DNA of 34,692 bases from Ghiorsea sp. (lineage in GTDB: Bacteria > Pseudomonadota > Zetaproteobacteria > Mariprofundales > Mariprofundaceae), in assembly GCA_026982535.1 (NCBI GenBank), contig JALSGX010000003.1:1-34692 (forward strand), written 5' to 3'. The first letter of the stretch is position 1, and each line of letters opens with the position of its first letter. The translations under genes and the position numbers were made by a program. Of this stretch, positions 9,214-16,425 are shown one piece after another. The notes beneath the pieces were generated by a model. It made no database searches and had not been told where the DNA came from. It worked only from the letters and a program-made list of their open reading frames with translations.

Positions 9214-9242
9214 TAAAAAAAGGGAGCCCGAAGGCTCCCTTT
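9214..9242 (-). terminator. Rho-independent terminator of the cytochrome-porin gene
   Basis: A perfect 10-bp stem (9219-9228 with 9233-9242) encloses a 4-nt loop. Read on the - strand the loop is TTCG closed by C-G, the extra-stable UUCG tetraloop, and the stem runs into a T-run, the complement of the A-run starting at 9214. It sits 37 nt past the stop of the - strand gene. On the + strand the tail is only TTTCTC, so it is at best a weak terminator for the coaE side. Confidence 0.88.
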
Positions 9243-9278
9243 CTCAAATACCATACAAGTTACCCTGTGAAGGAAAAC

Positions 9279-10481
9279 TTAGAATACATATTCAAGCATA
9301 AGTGTGGTTTCAGTACCTGCTACTGCTTTACTAGTACCTTTAGCAGCTGTGTCTTTAACATTGATTTCAAGGTCAAGAACAACATTTTGTGCCAAGTCAT
9401 ACCAGCCACCAAGGATGACATTTGAGAAGTCACCAGTATTTGCATCATCAGATGTTGCAAAGTCATAACCCAAACGAACACCAGCAGCATGAGATAGACC
9501 AATGTTTACATAAGGCATAGCACCAGTGTAGTTAGTAGCGCCTACACCACCAACGATGATTGGCATGTAGAAGCCAATAGACATATCACCAACTTCACCT
9601 TGCATTTGAACATCCACTACAGCTTGAACATCAGCTTTTGCATTGGTTTGGTTAGTAGCTACTGGGTTCACAGGTGTTACGCTTGCATAAGTCACACCAA
9701 TGATAGTGTCAAAGCCAGCAATATCCGCAAGATAAGCAGCACGCAAATATGGAGAATCCATCATTTCAACGCCACCATTACCCGCAGCATAACCACCAGC
9801 AGGCGTAATCAAACCAGCTGCAAAGTAGATAGAGTCAGCCATATAGCCATATACACCTAAACCAGTTGCGCCACCGTGAAGTACGCCACCACGAAGAGCT
9901 TGCGCACGCGTTTGAACACCACGAAGGTTACGAGAGATTGCATTGGAAGGATCATTGAAGATAGATGGTGCACCCAATGCATCAGTTGTACCTACTGCGA
10001 TACCAATGATGCCTGAATCCAAATCCATCACATAGGCAAATTTACCACCAAGCATTTCACCAGAAATTACATCCCATTCTTGGAAGCCACCAGCATGTTC
10101 ACTGATACGACCACCGAACAACAATGCAGACTCATCTGGCCATTGAACGCCAGTATCAGCAGTGCCTACCGCACCACCTTTAGGCAAATCGCCAGAACCA
10201 CTTGAAATACGCGCTTTCGTTAATAGTGACGCATTGAAGAATGCAGGCAAAGACAAGTGATCATCTTCAAGCAAGTCTTGAGATGTATCGCGGAATGCGT
10301 TCATCCGGAATTCACGACCCATAGCGGCAAGGCGTGGAATGGTTTGGAAATGGCAGTTCAAGCAAGCAGCGCCAGTTTGGCGTGCAAATGCAGGCACAGC
10401 TTCAGAAGTTGTTGGTGCAACTGAAACAGAAGCAACAGCAGCAACAGCTAAAGAAGCAGCAGAAAGAATAATTTTCTTCAT
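9279..10481 (-). CDS. Fused monoheme cytochrome c / outer-membrane porin, Cyc2-like
   Basis: Probable outer-membrane protein with an N-terminal c-type heme plugged into a beta-barrel, the architecture of the Cyc2 Fe(II) oxidases that pass electrons from extracellular iron into the periplasm. The 400-residue product starts with a Sec signal (residues 1-28, MKKIILSAASLAVAAVAS... ending TSEA), then VPAFARQTG, a single heme motif CLNCH (Cys40, Cys43, His44), PRLAAMGREFRMNAF and DDHLSLPAFF. The remaining 320 residues are Gly/Ala/aromatic-rich with alternating polarity and end in the aromatic Phe of LMLEYVF, typical for barrel insertion. Start ATG has AGGA at 10492-10495. It has its own terminator and is monocistronic. 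General cytochrome-porins from sulfur oxidisers share this plan, so the Fe(II) substrate is inference; the fusion architecture itself is well supported. Confidence 0.75.
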   Translation of the reverse strand: MKKIILSAASLAVAAVASVSVAPTTSEAVPAFARQTGAACLNCHFQTIPRLAAMGREFRMNAFRDTSQDLLEDDHLSLPAFFNASLLTKARISSGSGDLPKGGAVGTADTGVQWPDESALLFGGRISEHAGGFQEWDVISGEMLGGKFAYVMDLDSGIIGIAVGTTDALGAPSIFNDPSNAISRNLRGVQTRAQALRGGVLHGGATGLGVYGYMADSIYFAAGLITPAGGYAAGNGGVEMMDSPYLRAAYLADIAGFDTIIGVTYASVTPVNPVATNQTNAKADVQAVVDVQMQGEVGDMSIGFYMPIIVGGVGATNYTGAMPYVNIGLSHAAGVRLGYDFATSDDANTGDFSNVILGGWYDLAQNVVLDLEINVKDTAAKGTSKAVAGTETTLMLEYVF

Positions 10482-10511
10482 GTTTTTAACATCCTTTTTT
10501 TTATTTTTTTA

Positions 10512-10528
10512 TTTGTCTTGAAGACAAA
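10512..10528. promoter_or_regulatory. Perfect 17-bp palindrome in the leader of the cytochrome-porin gene
   Basis: TTTGTCTT, one central base, AAGACAAA: 8+1+8 with no mismatch, 31 nt upstream of the - strand ATG and separated from it by an A-rich stretch. The one-base centre suits a dimeric repressor or activator site better than an RNA hairpin, although a 6-bp stem with a 5-nt loop is also possible in the mRNA. No recognised regulator consensus was matched. Confidence 0.4.
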
Positions 10529-10722
10529 CGATAAGCTTGCGTGTATCAATGTTGTGTAAGCACACAGCATCAACACATCACATGGCTCGGAAGCATGGAG
10601 TTGGCTCTGATATTCGTCAACCAAGCTATCAAGGATATGTGTATTTATGCCACATCACATATTTGGCATTTGACTTGTAACTCAGCCTCGAATTTTTTTG
10701 GTTTATGTTTAGGCTTGCGCCC
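10529..10722. other. Divergent intergenic region, cytochrome-porin / purL
   Basis: About 190 nt that must hold the promoters of both divergent genes. I see a TTGACT hexamer (10670-10675) on the + strand without a good -10 partner, a short TGTG/CACA inverted pair at 10553-10564, and on the - strand a TTGATA hexamer without a convincing -10. No ORF here looks real. No riboswitch structure recognised. Confidence 0.35.
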
Positions 10723-13700
10723 ATGTCTACCGTATCTTCTTCCTTTATTCTTGTTTTCAAAGGGCAACATGCCTTATCACCCTTTCGCCAACACAAGCTC
10801 TCTGCAAGCGCTCAATGTGATGTATCGGCGTCTTACATTTACATGATTGAATGCCGCCCTGATTGGTCTGATGATGACAAGCATCAATTGGACAAGCTGT
10901 TGGGATACACAACCCTGCCTTTTTGTGATAAACACGCTCTTCTTGTCACACCACGCATCGGCACCATTTCACCATGGTCTTCCAAAGCTACAGATATTGC
11001 CAACATCTGCGGCTTGGATGCGCTGATTCGCATTGAACGCGGCATGGTTTATCATATTGAGGGCAACCCTGATAACATCATACCCTTGATTCATGACCGA
11101 ATGACTGAGTCTGTGTTGTTCAGCACCGATGATGTACATCAACTCTTCCAACACCAAACACCGAAGCCATTGGTTCGGATTGATATACACAATGGTGGTC
11201 GAAGCGCTTTGGAAGCTGCCAACACTGAGCTTGGGCTTGCTCTTGCAGATGATGAAATAGACTACCTGCTGGATAGCTTTCTGACATTAAAGCGCAACCC
11301 AACTGATGCTGAATTGATGATGTTTGCCCAAGCCAACTCTGAACATTGTCGCCATAAAATATTCAATGCTGATTGGCGTATTGATGGCAACAATAGCGAT
11401 ATATCCTTGTTTGGCATGATTCGACATACACACAACACCTCACCTGAGGGCACAATTGTGGCTTATGCTGATAACGCATCCATTATTAAAGGCTTTAAAA
11501 GCAAACGCTTCTACCCTGATAGCGACAAAGTGTATCACATCCATGATGATACCACCCATATCTTGATGAAAGTAGAAACCCACAACCATCCCACTGCTAT
11601 TTCACCTTTTGCCGGTGCTGCCACAGGCTCAGGTGGTGAAATCCGTGACGAAGGCGCAACAGGCATAGGAGCCAAACCCAAGGCTGGTCTATGTGGGTTC
11701 ACAGTGTCCAACTTGCAAATCCCAGGCTTCAAGCAACCTTGGGAAAAAGATCATGGAAAGCCTAATCGTATATCCTCAGCATTGGATATCATGATTGATG
11801 GTCCTATAGGTTCAGCTGCGTTCAACAATGAATTTGGCCGCCCCAATATCAATGGTTACTTCAGAACCTATGAGCAAGAGGTTGATGATGAAATCAAGGG
11901 TTACCACAAGCCTATTATGCTGGCAGGTGGCGTGGGCAACATTGATGCAAGGCATGTGGCGAAAGATGATGTGCCTGCAGGTTCATTGATTATCCAACTC
12001 GGTGGTCCTGCCATGTTGATTGGCTTGGGTGGCGGTGCGGCTTCCAGCATGGATACAGGCGCCAACGCTGAAAACCTCGATTTTGATTCAGTACAACGGG
12101 GCAATCCTGAAATGGAACGCCGTTGCCAAGAAGTGCTCGACCGTTGCTGGCAGTTGGGTGATGATAACCCTATCTTATTTATTCATGATATTGGTGCGGG
12201 TGGGCTTTCCAATGCTGTACCAGAGCTAATTCATGATGCAGGGCGAGGTGGTCAATTCGACTTGCGTCAAGTGCACAACATGGAATCTGGCATGAGCCCT
12301 ATGCAAATTTGGTGCAATGAAGCCCAAGAACGCTATGTACTTGCTATTGCACCTGAATCTCTGGAAACTTTTACCGCTATATGTAAGCGAGAGCGTTGTT
12401 TGTTTGCGGTACTTGGCAAAGCAACCCATGATGGTCATCTGCGCGTTGAAGATTCACTGCTGGGTGACCCCCCAGTCGATTTGCCTTTGGAAATACTGCT
12501 GGGCAAACCACCTAAAATGCTGCGTAATGCCACACACCGTACCATCAAACCAACACCTCTGCCCGCCCATATCAATATTAAAGAGGCCGCATTTAGAATA
12601 TTGCGCTTACCCTCGGTTGCCAGTAAGGAGTTCCTTATCACCATTGGCGACAGAACAGTGACAGGTCTGGTCGCAAGAGACCAAATGGTTGGTCCATGGC
12701 AAGTGCCCGTATCTGATGTTGCGGTCACAGCTACTGATTTCAGCAACTATACGGGTGAAGCCATGGCAATGGGCGAACGAACACCCATCGCAATACTGGA
12801 TGCGCCTGCATCAGGGCGCATGGCGGTGGGCGAAGCTTTAACCAATATTGCAGCAGCAAACATTAAGAACATAAGTGACATCAAGCTATCTGCCAACTGG
12901 ATGGCAGCCTGTGGACATGATGGTGAAGATGCCGCATTGTATGACACAGTTCGCGCTGTGGGCATGGAATTATGCCCTGCATTGGGTATCTCCATCCCCG
13001 TAGGCAAAGACTCTTTGTCCATGAAATCTTCATGGATAGATGATGAAGGTGAAAAACAAGTCGTTTCACCTGTATCGTTGATTGTATCCGCATTCTCACC
13101 TGTATGCGATATTCGTAAAACATTAACGCCGCAACTACGCACAGAACACAATGAAACAGACTTGATACTGATTGATCTGGGGCAAGGCAAAAATCGCTTG
13201 GGAGGCTCATGTTTGGCACAAGTCTATGCCTCCACAGGCACTACAACACCAGACCTTGATGACCCAAGCATGTTGATTAACTTTTTTAATAGCATACAAA
13301 GCTTAAATAATAATAAGCTGCTTCTTGCCTATCACGACCGTTCAGATGGTGGCTTGTTCACAACACTAGCAGAAATGGCATTTGCAGGGCGCGTTGGATT
13401 AAATATTAACCTCGATAACTTGGGTAGCGACGCACTATCCATTTTGTTTAATGAAGAGCTAGGAGCTGTACTACAAATCAAGCGTAGTCATCGTCAACAG
13501 GTTTTTGACCTGCTGCATCAACATAGGCTGAGCCATGTTTCACACATTATCGGCAGCACCAATGATGATATGCAGCTTCATCTTATGTTGAATGAACAAA
13601 CCATTTTGAATGAACATATTTTAGTCTTACAGCAAGCATGGAGTGAAACATCATGCAAACTTGCCAGCTTGCGAGACAACCCTGAATGCGCGCAGCAAGC

Positions 13701-14559
13701 TTTTGCCGCCATCACCAACCCTGATGATCACGGCCTGTTTGCTGATTTAACTTATAATGTATCTGAGGATATTACCGCGCCATTTATTCATACCACACGC
13801 CCTCAAATAGCAGTATTGCGTGAACAAGGGGTGAACGGACAAGTTGAAATGGCGGCGGCTTTTGATAAAGCGGGCTTTACATCTGTTGATGTACATATGT
13901 CTGATTTGATTGAAGGGCATGTTTCCTTGGCCAACTTCCAAGGCTTGGTCGCTTGCGGCGGCTTCTCCTTTGGTGATGTCCTAGGGGCAGGGCGTGGTTG
14001 GGCAAGTTCAATTCAATTCAACCCTAGAGCTGCTGATGAGTTTCAAGCCTTTTTTCATCGTGACAACTCTTTTGCCTTGGGTGTGTGTAATGGTTGCCAA
14101 ATGATGAGCCAGCTCAAAACCATGATTCCTGGCGCAGAGCATTGGCCAACTTTTGAACGCAATGTTTCCGAGCAATTTGAAGCCAGGTTATTGATGGTTG
14201 AAGTGTTAGACTCTCCATCAATTTTCACACAAGGTATGGAAGGCTCCAAATTGCCACTGGTGGTGGCGCATGGTGAAGGAAAAGCAACATTTAAGGATAC
14301 CCAACAACAAGACAAAGTATCCGCATACCTGCGCTATATTGATGCCAATGGTAACCCTGCAAACACTTACCCTGCAAACCCCAATGGATCCCCAGGGGGG
14401 CTAACCGCATTCACCAATCATGATGGTCGCTTTAATATCATGATGCCACACCCTGAGCGACTGTTTAGGAATTGTCAGTTTTCATATTATCCAGAACGCC
14501 AACATGAAGAAGGCGCATGGCTTCGCATGTTCCAAAATGCACGGGTTTGGTTGAATTAG
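10723..14559 (+). CDS. purL: Phosphoribosylformylglycinamidine synthase, large single-chain form
   Basis: Converts FGAR, ATP and glutamine to FGAM in purine synthesis; cytoplasmic. The single long chain (1278 residues) is the proteobacterial/eukaryotic type, with the PurS, synthetase and glutaminase parts fused. Visible: N-terminal PurS-like part ([10 protein letters not shown], then [21 protein letters not shown]), linker with [10 protein letters not shown], two AIR-synthase-like halves ([26 protein letters not shown]; then [20 protein letters not shown] and GKDSLSMK), and a class I glutaminase with nucleophile Cys in [10 protein letters not shown] (about residue 1120) and the His-Glu pair in [10 protein letters not shown] prefer ATG 10723, which has TTAGG at 10709-10713, over ATG 10705 (six residues longer); neither has a strong ribosome site. 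Stands alone between a divergent and a convergent neighbour. Confidence 0.95.
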   Translation: MSTVSSSFILVFKGQHALSPFRQHKLSASAQCDVSASYIYMIECRPDWSDDDKHQLDKLLGYTTLPFCDKHALLVTPRIGTISPWSSKATDIANICGLDALIRIERGMVYHIEGNPDNIIPLIHDRMTESVLFSTDDVHQLFQHQTPKPLVRIDIHNGGRSALEAANTELGLALADDEIDYLLDSFLTLKRNPTDAELMMFAQANSEHCRHKIFNADWRIDGNNSDISLFGMIRHTHNTSPEGTIVAYADNASIIKGFKSKRFYPDSDKVYHIHDDTTHILMKVETHNHPTAISPFAGAATGSGGEIRDEGATGIGAKPKAGLCGFTVSNLQIPGFKQPWEKDHGKPNRISSALDIMIDGPIGSAAFNNEFGRPNINGYFRTYEQEVDDEIKGYHKPIMLAGGVGNIDARHVAKDDVPAGSLIIQLGGPAMLIGLGGGAASSMDTGANAENLDFDSVQRGNPEMERRCQEVLDRCWQLGDDNPILFIHDIGAGGLSNAVPELIHDAGRGGQFDLRQVHNMESGMSPMQIWCNEAQERYVLAIAPESLETFTAICKRERCLFAVLGKATHDGHLRVEDSLLGDPPVDLPLEILLGKPPKMLRNATHRTIKPTPLPAHINIKEAAFRILRLPSVASKEFLITIGDRTVTGLVARDQMVGPWQVPVSDVAVTATDFSNYTGEAMAMGERTPIAILDAPASGRMAVGEALTNIAAANIKNISDIKLSANWMAACGHDGEDAALYDTVRAVGMELCPALGISIPVGKDSLSMKSSWIDDEGEKQVVSPVSLIVSAFSPVCDIRKTLTPQLRTEHNETDLILIDLGQGKNRLGGSCLAQVYASTGTTTPDLDDPSMLINFFNSIQSLNNNKLLLAYHDRSDGGLFTTLAEMAFAGRVGLNINLDNLGSDALSILFNEELGAVLQIKRSHRQQVFDLLHQHRLSHVSHIIGSTNDDMQLHLMLNEQTILNEHILVLQQAWSETSCKLASLRDNPECAQQAFAAITNPDDHGLFADLTYNVSEDITAPFIHTTRPQIAVLREQGVNGQVEMAAAFDKAGFTSVDVHMSDLIEGHVSLANFQGLVACGGFSFGDVLGAGRGWASSIQFNPRAADEFQAFFHRDNSFALGVCNGCQMMSQLKTMIPGAEHWPTFERNVSEQFEARLLMVEVLDSPSIFTQGMEGSKLPLVVAHGEGKATFKDTQQQDKVSAYLRYIDANGNPANTYPANPNGSPGGLTAFTNHDGRFNIMMPHPERLFRNCQFSYYPERQHEEGAWLRMFQNARVWLN

Positions 14560-14897
14560 ATTAAACTCAAAAAGTCATAAACTATTGATATATCAATATC
14601 ATCTCATATTTTATGTTGCATTGGCTGCAAGGTTTTAGGCGATTTTTCTGCAAAATGCTTGCACATGATTTGAGGTTTGTAGCATTGATGCTATAGGATT
14701 AGGATAGGAAGTGAGGCTTTAGCCTCGCCTTCATTTAGGCAAAAGCGACGCCTGAGCAAGCACCTTGGAGGGTAGCCTTGCTTCCTATAAAAAAATAATC
14801 TCAACCAAGCATGTGCAAACCCTTTGCGTCAGATCAAATAGCCCCCGTTGCTCTTCATACACTTAAAAGCATGGCATGATTTCAATATATCAACAGC
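14560..14897. other. Convergent spacer between purL and the FHA gene
   Basis: 338 nt without a credible gene. It holds an AT-rich perfect palindrome, ATTGATATATCAAT at 14584-14597, just after purL, and the nested stem-loop element at 14704-14788. No hairpin followed by a T-run was found on either strand, so how the two convergent transcripts end is unclear. Confidence 0.5.
14704..14788. repeat. Nested stem-loop element (possible REP-like repeat)
   Basis: Outer arms ATAGGAAG (14704-14711) and CTTCCTAT (14781-14788) are perfectly complementary. Inside are a strong hairpin GAGGC-TTTA-GCCTC (14713-14725) that can extend with GAAG/CTTC, then AGGC/GCCT, and AGCAAG/CTTGCT near the right arm. The whole can fold as a closed multi-branch structure. 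Position between convergent genes and lack of coding suggest a REP- or MITE-like intergenic repeat, but only one copy is visible. Confidence 0.45.
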
Positions 14898-15611
14898 TTA
14901 CGACTTGATATAAAACTGCAACTTAATATCTGCCAACTCAATAATATCACCATCCTTGAGAACACGCGGATGGTCTGCAATAGACTCTCCATTAACTTTG
15001 GTTTTACTCATGCCTTCAAGGTGCGTAATATGATACCCTGTAGGGCGCCGCGTAAATACAGCAGCTTGCTTGCCAACCAGCAAACCTGGTACCCTAATTT
15101 TACAGTTTTTGCCTTTACCCATACTGGTTAGCGAAGCCTTAAGCTCTACACTTTTACCCATTAAAGGACCTGATAAATACTGAACACCACCCAATACCAT
15201 TTCAGGCTTTGCAGTAGCACTCGCACCCCCCTTTTCCAACAACTCCTCACGCGCTGATGAACTGATAATCATGGTTTTGTCCATCTCACCCTCTTCAGCT
15301 TCTACTTGCTTCTGACCCGCTTCAGGGCATGAAAAGGTCAAAGTATGCTTACCCACTGTAACAACATCACCATGACTTAAAACATGCTTGGTCACACCCT
15401 TACCATTGACTTGTGTACCATTGGTGCTTCCGAGATCTTCTAGAATAACTTTATTGCCAATTTTTAATATACGCGCATGGCGACCGCTGACAGCAAGGTT
15501 GTCAATATGAATGGTGTTGCCTTCCTTGCGCCCAATGGTTGTCTCTTCTTGGGTTAGTTCATATTCAGCTATCACTGTATCTTTGAACTTCAAAATAAGT
15601 TTACAACTCAT
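14898..15611 (-). CDS. Double FHA-domain protein
   Basis: Cytoplasmic phospho-threonine reader, last gene of a kinase-phosphatase-FHA cassette. I start at ATG 15611: GGAGG (complement of 15620-15624) lies 8 nt upstream and the ATG is 1 nt past the phosphatase stop. The 237-residue product has a canonical FHA domain at about 5-95, with GRKEGN (Arg28), SGRHA (Ser42, His45) and GSTNGTQVNG (Asn64). A linker carries DKTMIISSS (111-119), a Thr in an acidic context like those phosphorylated in FHA substrates of bacterial PknB-type kinases. The second FHA-like domain (about 145-235) keeps the fold motifs KTKVNG and LKDGDIIEL but has GKGKNC and GKQAAVF where Arg and SxxH should be, so it probably does not bind phospho-Thr. 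Partner and output are unknown. Confidence 0.85.
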   Translation of the reverse strand: MSCKLILKFKDTVIAEYELTQEETTIGRKEGNTIHIDNLAVSGRHARILKIGNKVILEDLGSTNGTQVNGKGVTKHVLSHGDVVTVGKHTLTFSCPEAGQKQVEAEEGEMDKTMIISSSAREELLEKGGASATAKPEMVLGGVQYLSGPLMGKSVELKASLTSMGKGKNCKIRVPGLLVGKQAAVFTRRPTGYHITHLEGMSKTKVNGESIADHPRVLKDGDIIELADIKLQFYIKS

Positions 15612-15612
15612 T

Positions 15613-16425
15613 CTATTTACCTCCAAACAAGCGTGAGAAGAAGCCTTTACGCCTAGAAAAAGCACCGTTCACTCGTATCAGTATTACAGATATATTATCT
15701 GGTCCGCCAGCATCATTTGCCAAGCCTATCAAGGCTTGCGCACATTTCTTAAAGTCTTTGCTATGTTCAATCAAGGTCAAACGAATCGCCTCATCTGGCA
15801 CTACATCCGTCAACCCATCTGAGCACATCATATAAATATCACCCACCAGAGCGATATCTTCCACAACATCAGCTTCAACATCTTGCTCAACACCCAATGC
15901 CCGTGTCACCAGATTCTTAATCGATGAATTGCGAGCATCTTCCGCTGTGAGCAAACCTCTTCGTACCTGCTCCTGAATCAAGGAATGGTCTTCCGTAATA
16001 TGTGACAAATACTCATTGCGCAATAAGTACATACGCGAGTCACCCACATGTGTGACAGCCACCCTATCTCCATAAAACACTGCTGTAACCAATGTTGTCC
16101 CCATACCTGAACACTCAGGGTTTGCTTGCGCAGCTTCAATAATCGCATTGTTGGCTGTCACTACTGCATGGCGCGCTATCAGAGCCTCTTTGGAAAATCC
16201 TGTCTCATCATCAATTTCACCAACACCAATATGTTTAAGCTCATCTTTAACCAAGCGCATCACCAAATCCACAGCCATTGCGCTGGCAACTTCGCCCGCA
16301 TTGTGACCACCCATGCCATCAGCAAGAACTGCTATACCATGTGATACATCTATGCCAACACAATCTTCATTGTGGTCTCGTTTCACACCCACATCTGTGA
16401 CAGCAATCATCTCTAATGCGCTCAT
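15613..16425 (-). CDS. PP2C-family Ser/Thr protein phosphatase
   Basis: Metal-dependent phosphatase of the Stp/PrpC type, presumably reversing phosphorylation by the kinase encoded immediately upstream. The 270-residue product has the full motif series: DVGVKRDHNED (11-21), VLADGMGGHNAGEVAS (metal Asp36), GMGTTLVTAVF, VTHVGDSRMYLL, LSHITEDHSL, MCSDGLTDVV, and GGPDNISVILI near the C-terminus. No membrane segment; the last 15 residues are basic (SRRKGFFSRLFGGK). The ATG (16423-16425) overlaps the kinase TGA in an ATGA arrangement, so kinase and phosphatase are translationally coupled, as is usual for such pairs. All metal-binding aspartates I can place are present. Confidence 0.93.
   Translation of the reverse strand: MSALEMIAVTDVGVKRDHNEDCVGIDVSHGIAVLADGMGGHNAGEVASAMAVDLVMRLVKDELKHIGVGEIDDETGFSKEALIARHAVVTANNAIIEAAQANPECSGMGTTLVTAVFYGDRVAVTHVGDSRMYLLRNEYLSHITEDHSLIQEQVRRGLLTAEDARNSSIKNLVTRALGVEQDVEADVVEDIALVGDIYMMCSDGLTDVVPDEAIRLTLIEHSKDFKKCAQALIGLANDAGGPDNISVILIRVNGAFSRRKGFFSRLFGGK

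Noticed and set aside
10529-10704. Possible riboswitch in the purL leader
   Set aside because: A purine or other aptamer core was looked for; no conserved loop sequences or multi-helix junction could be recognised.
14584-14597. AT-rich palindrome after purL as a terminator
   Set aside because: The stem is all A/T apart from one G-C pair per arm and no T-run follows, so it cannot be called a terminator.
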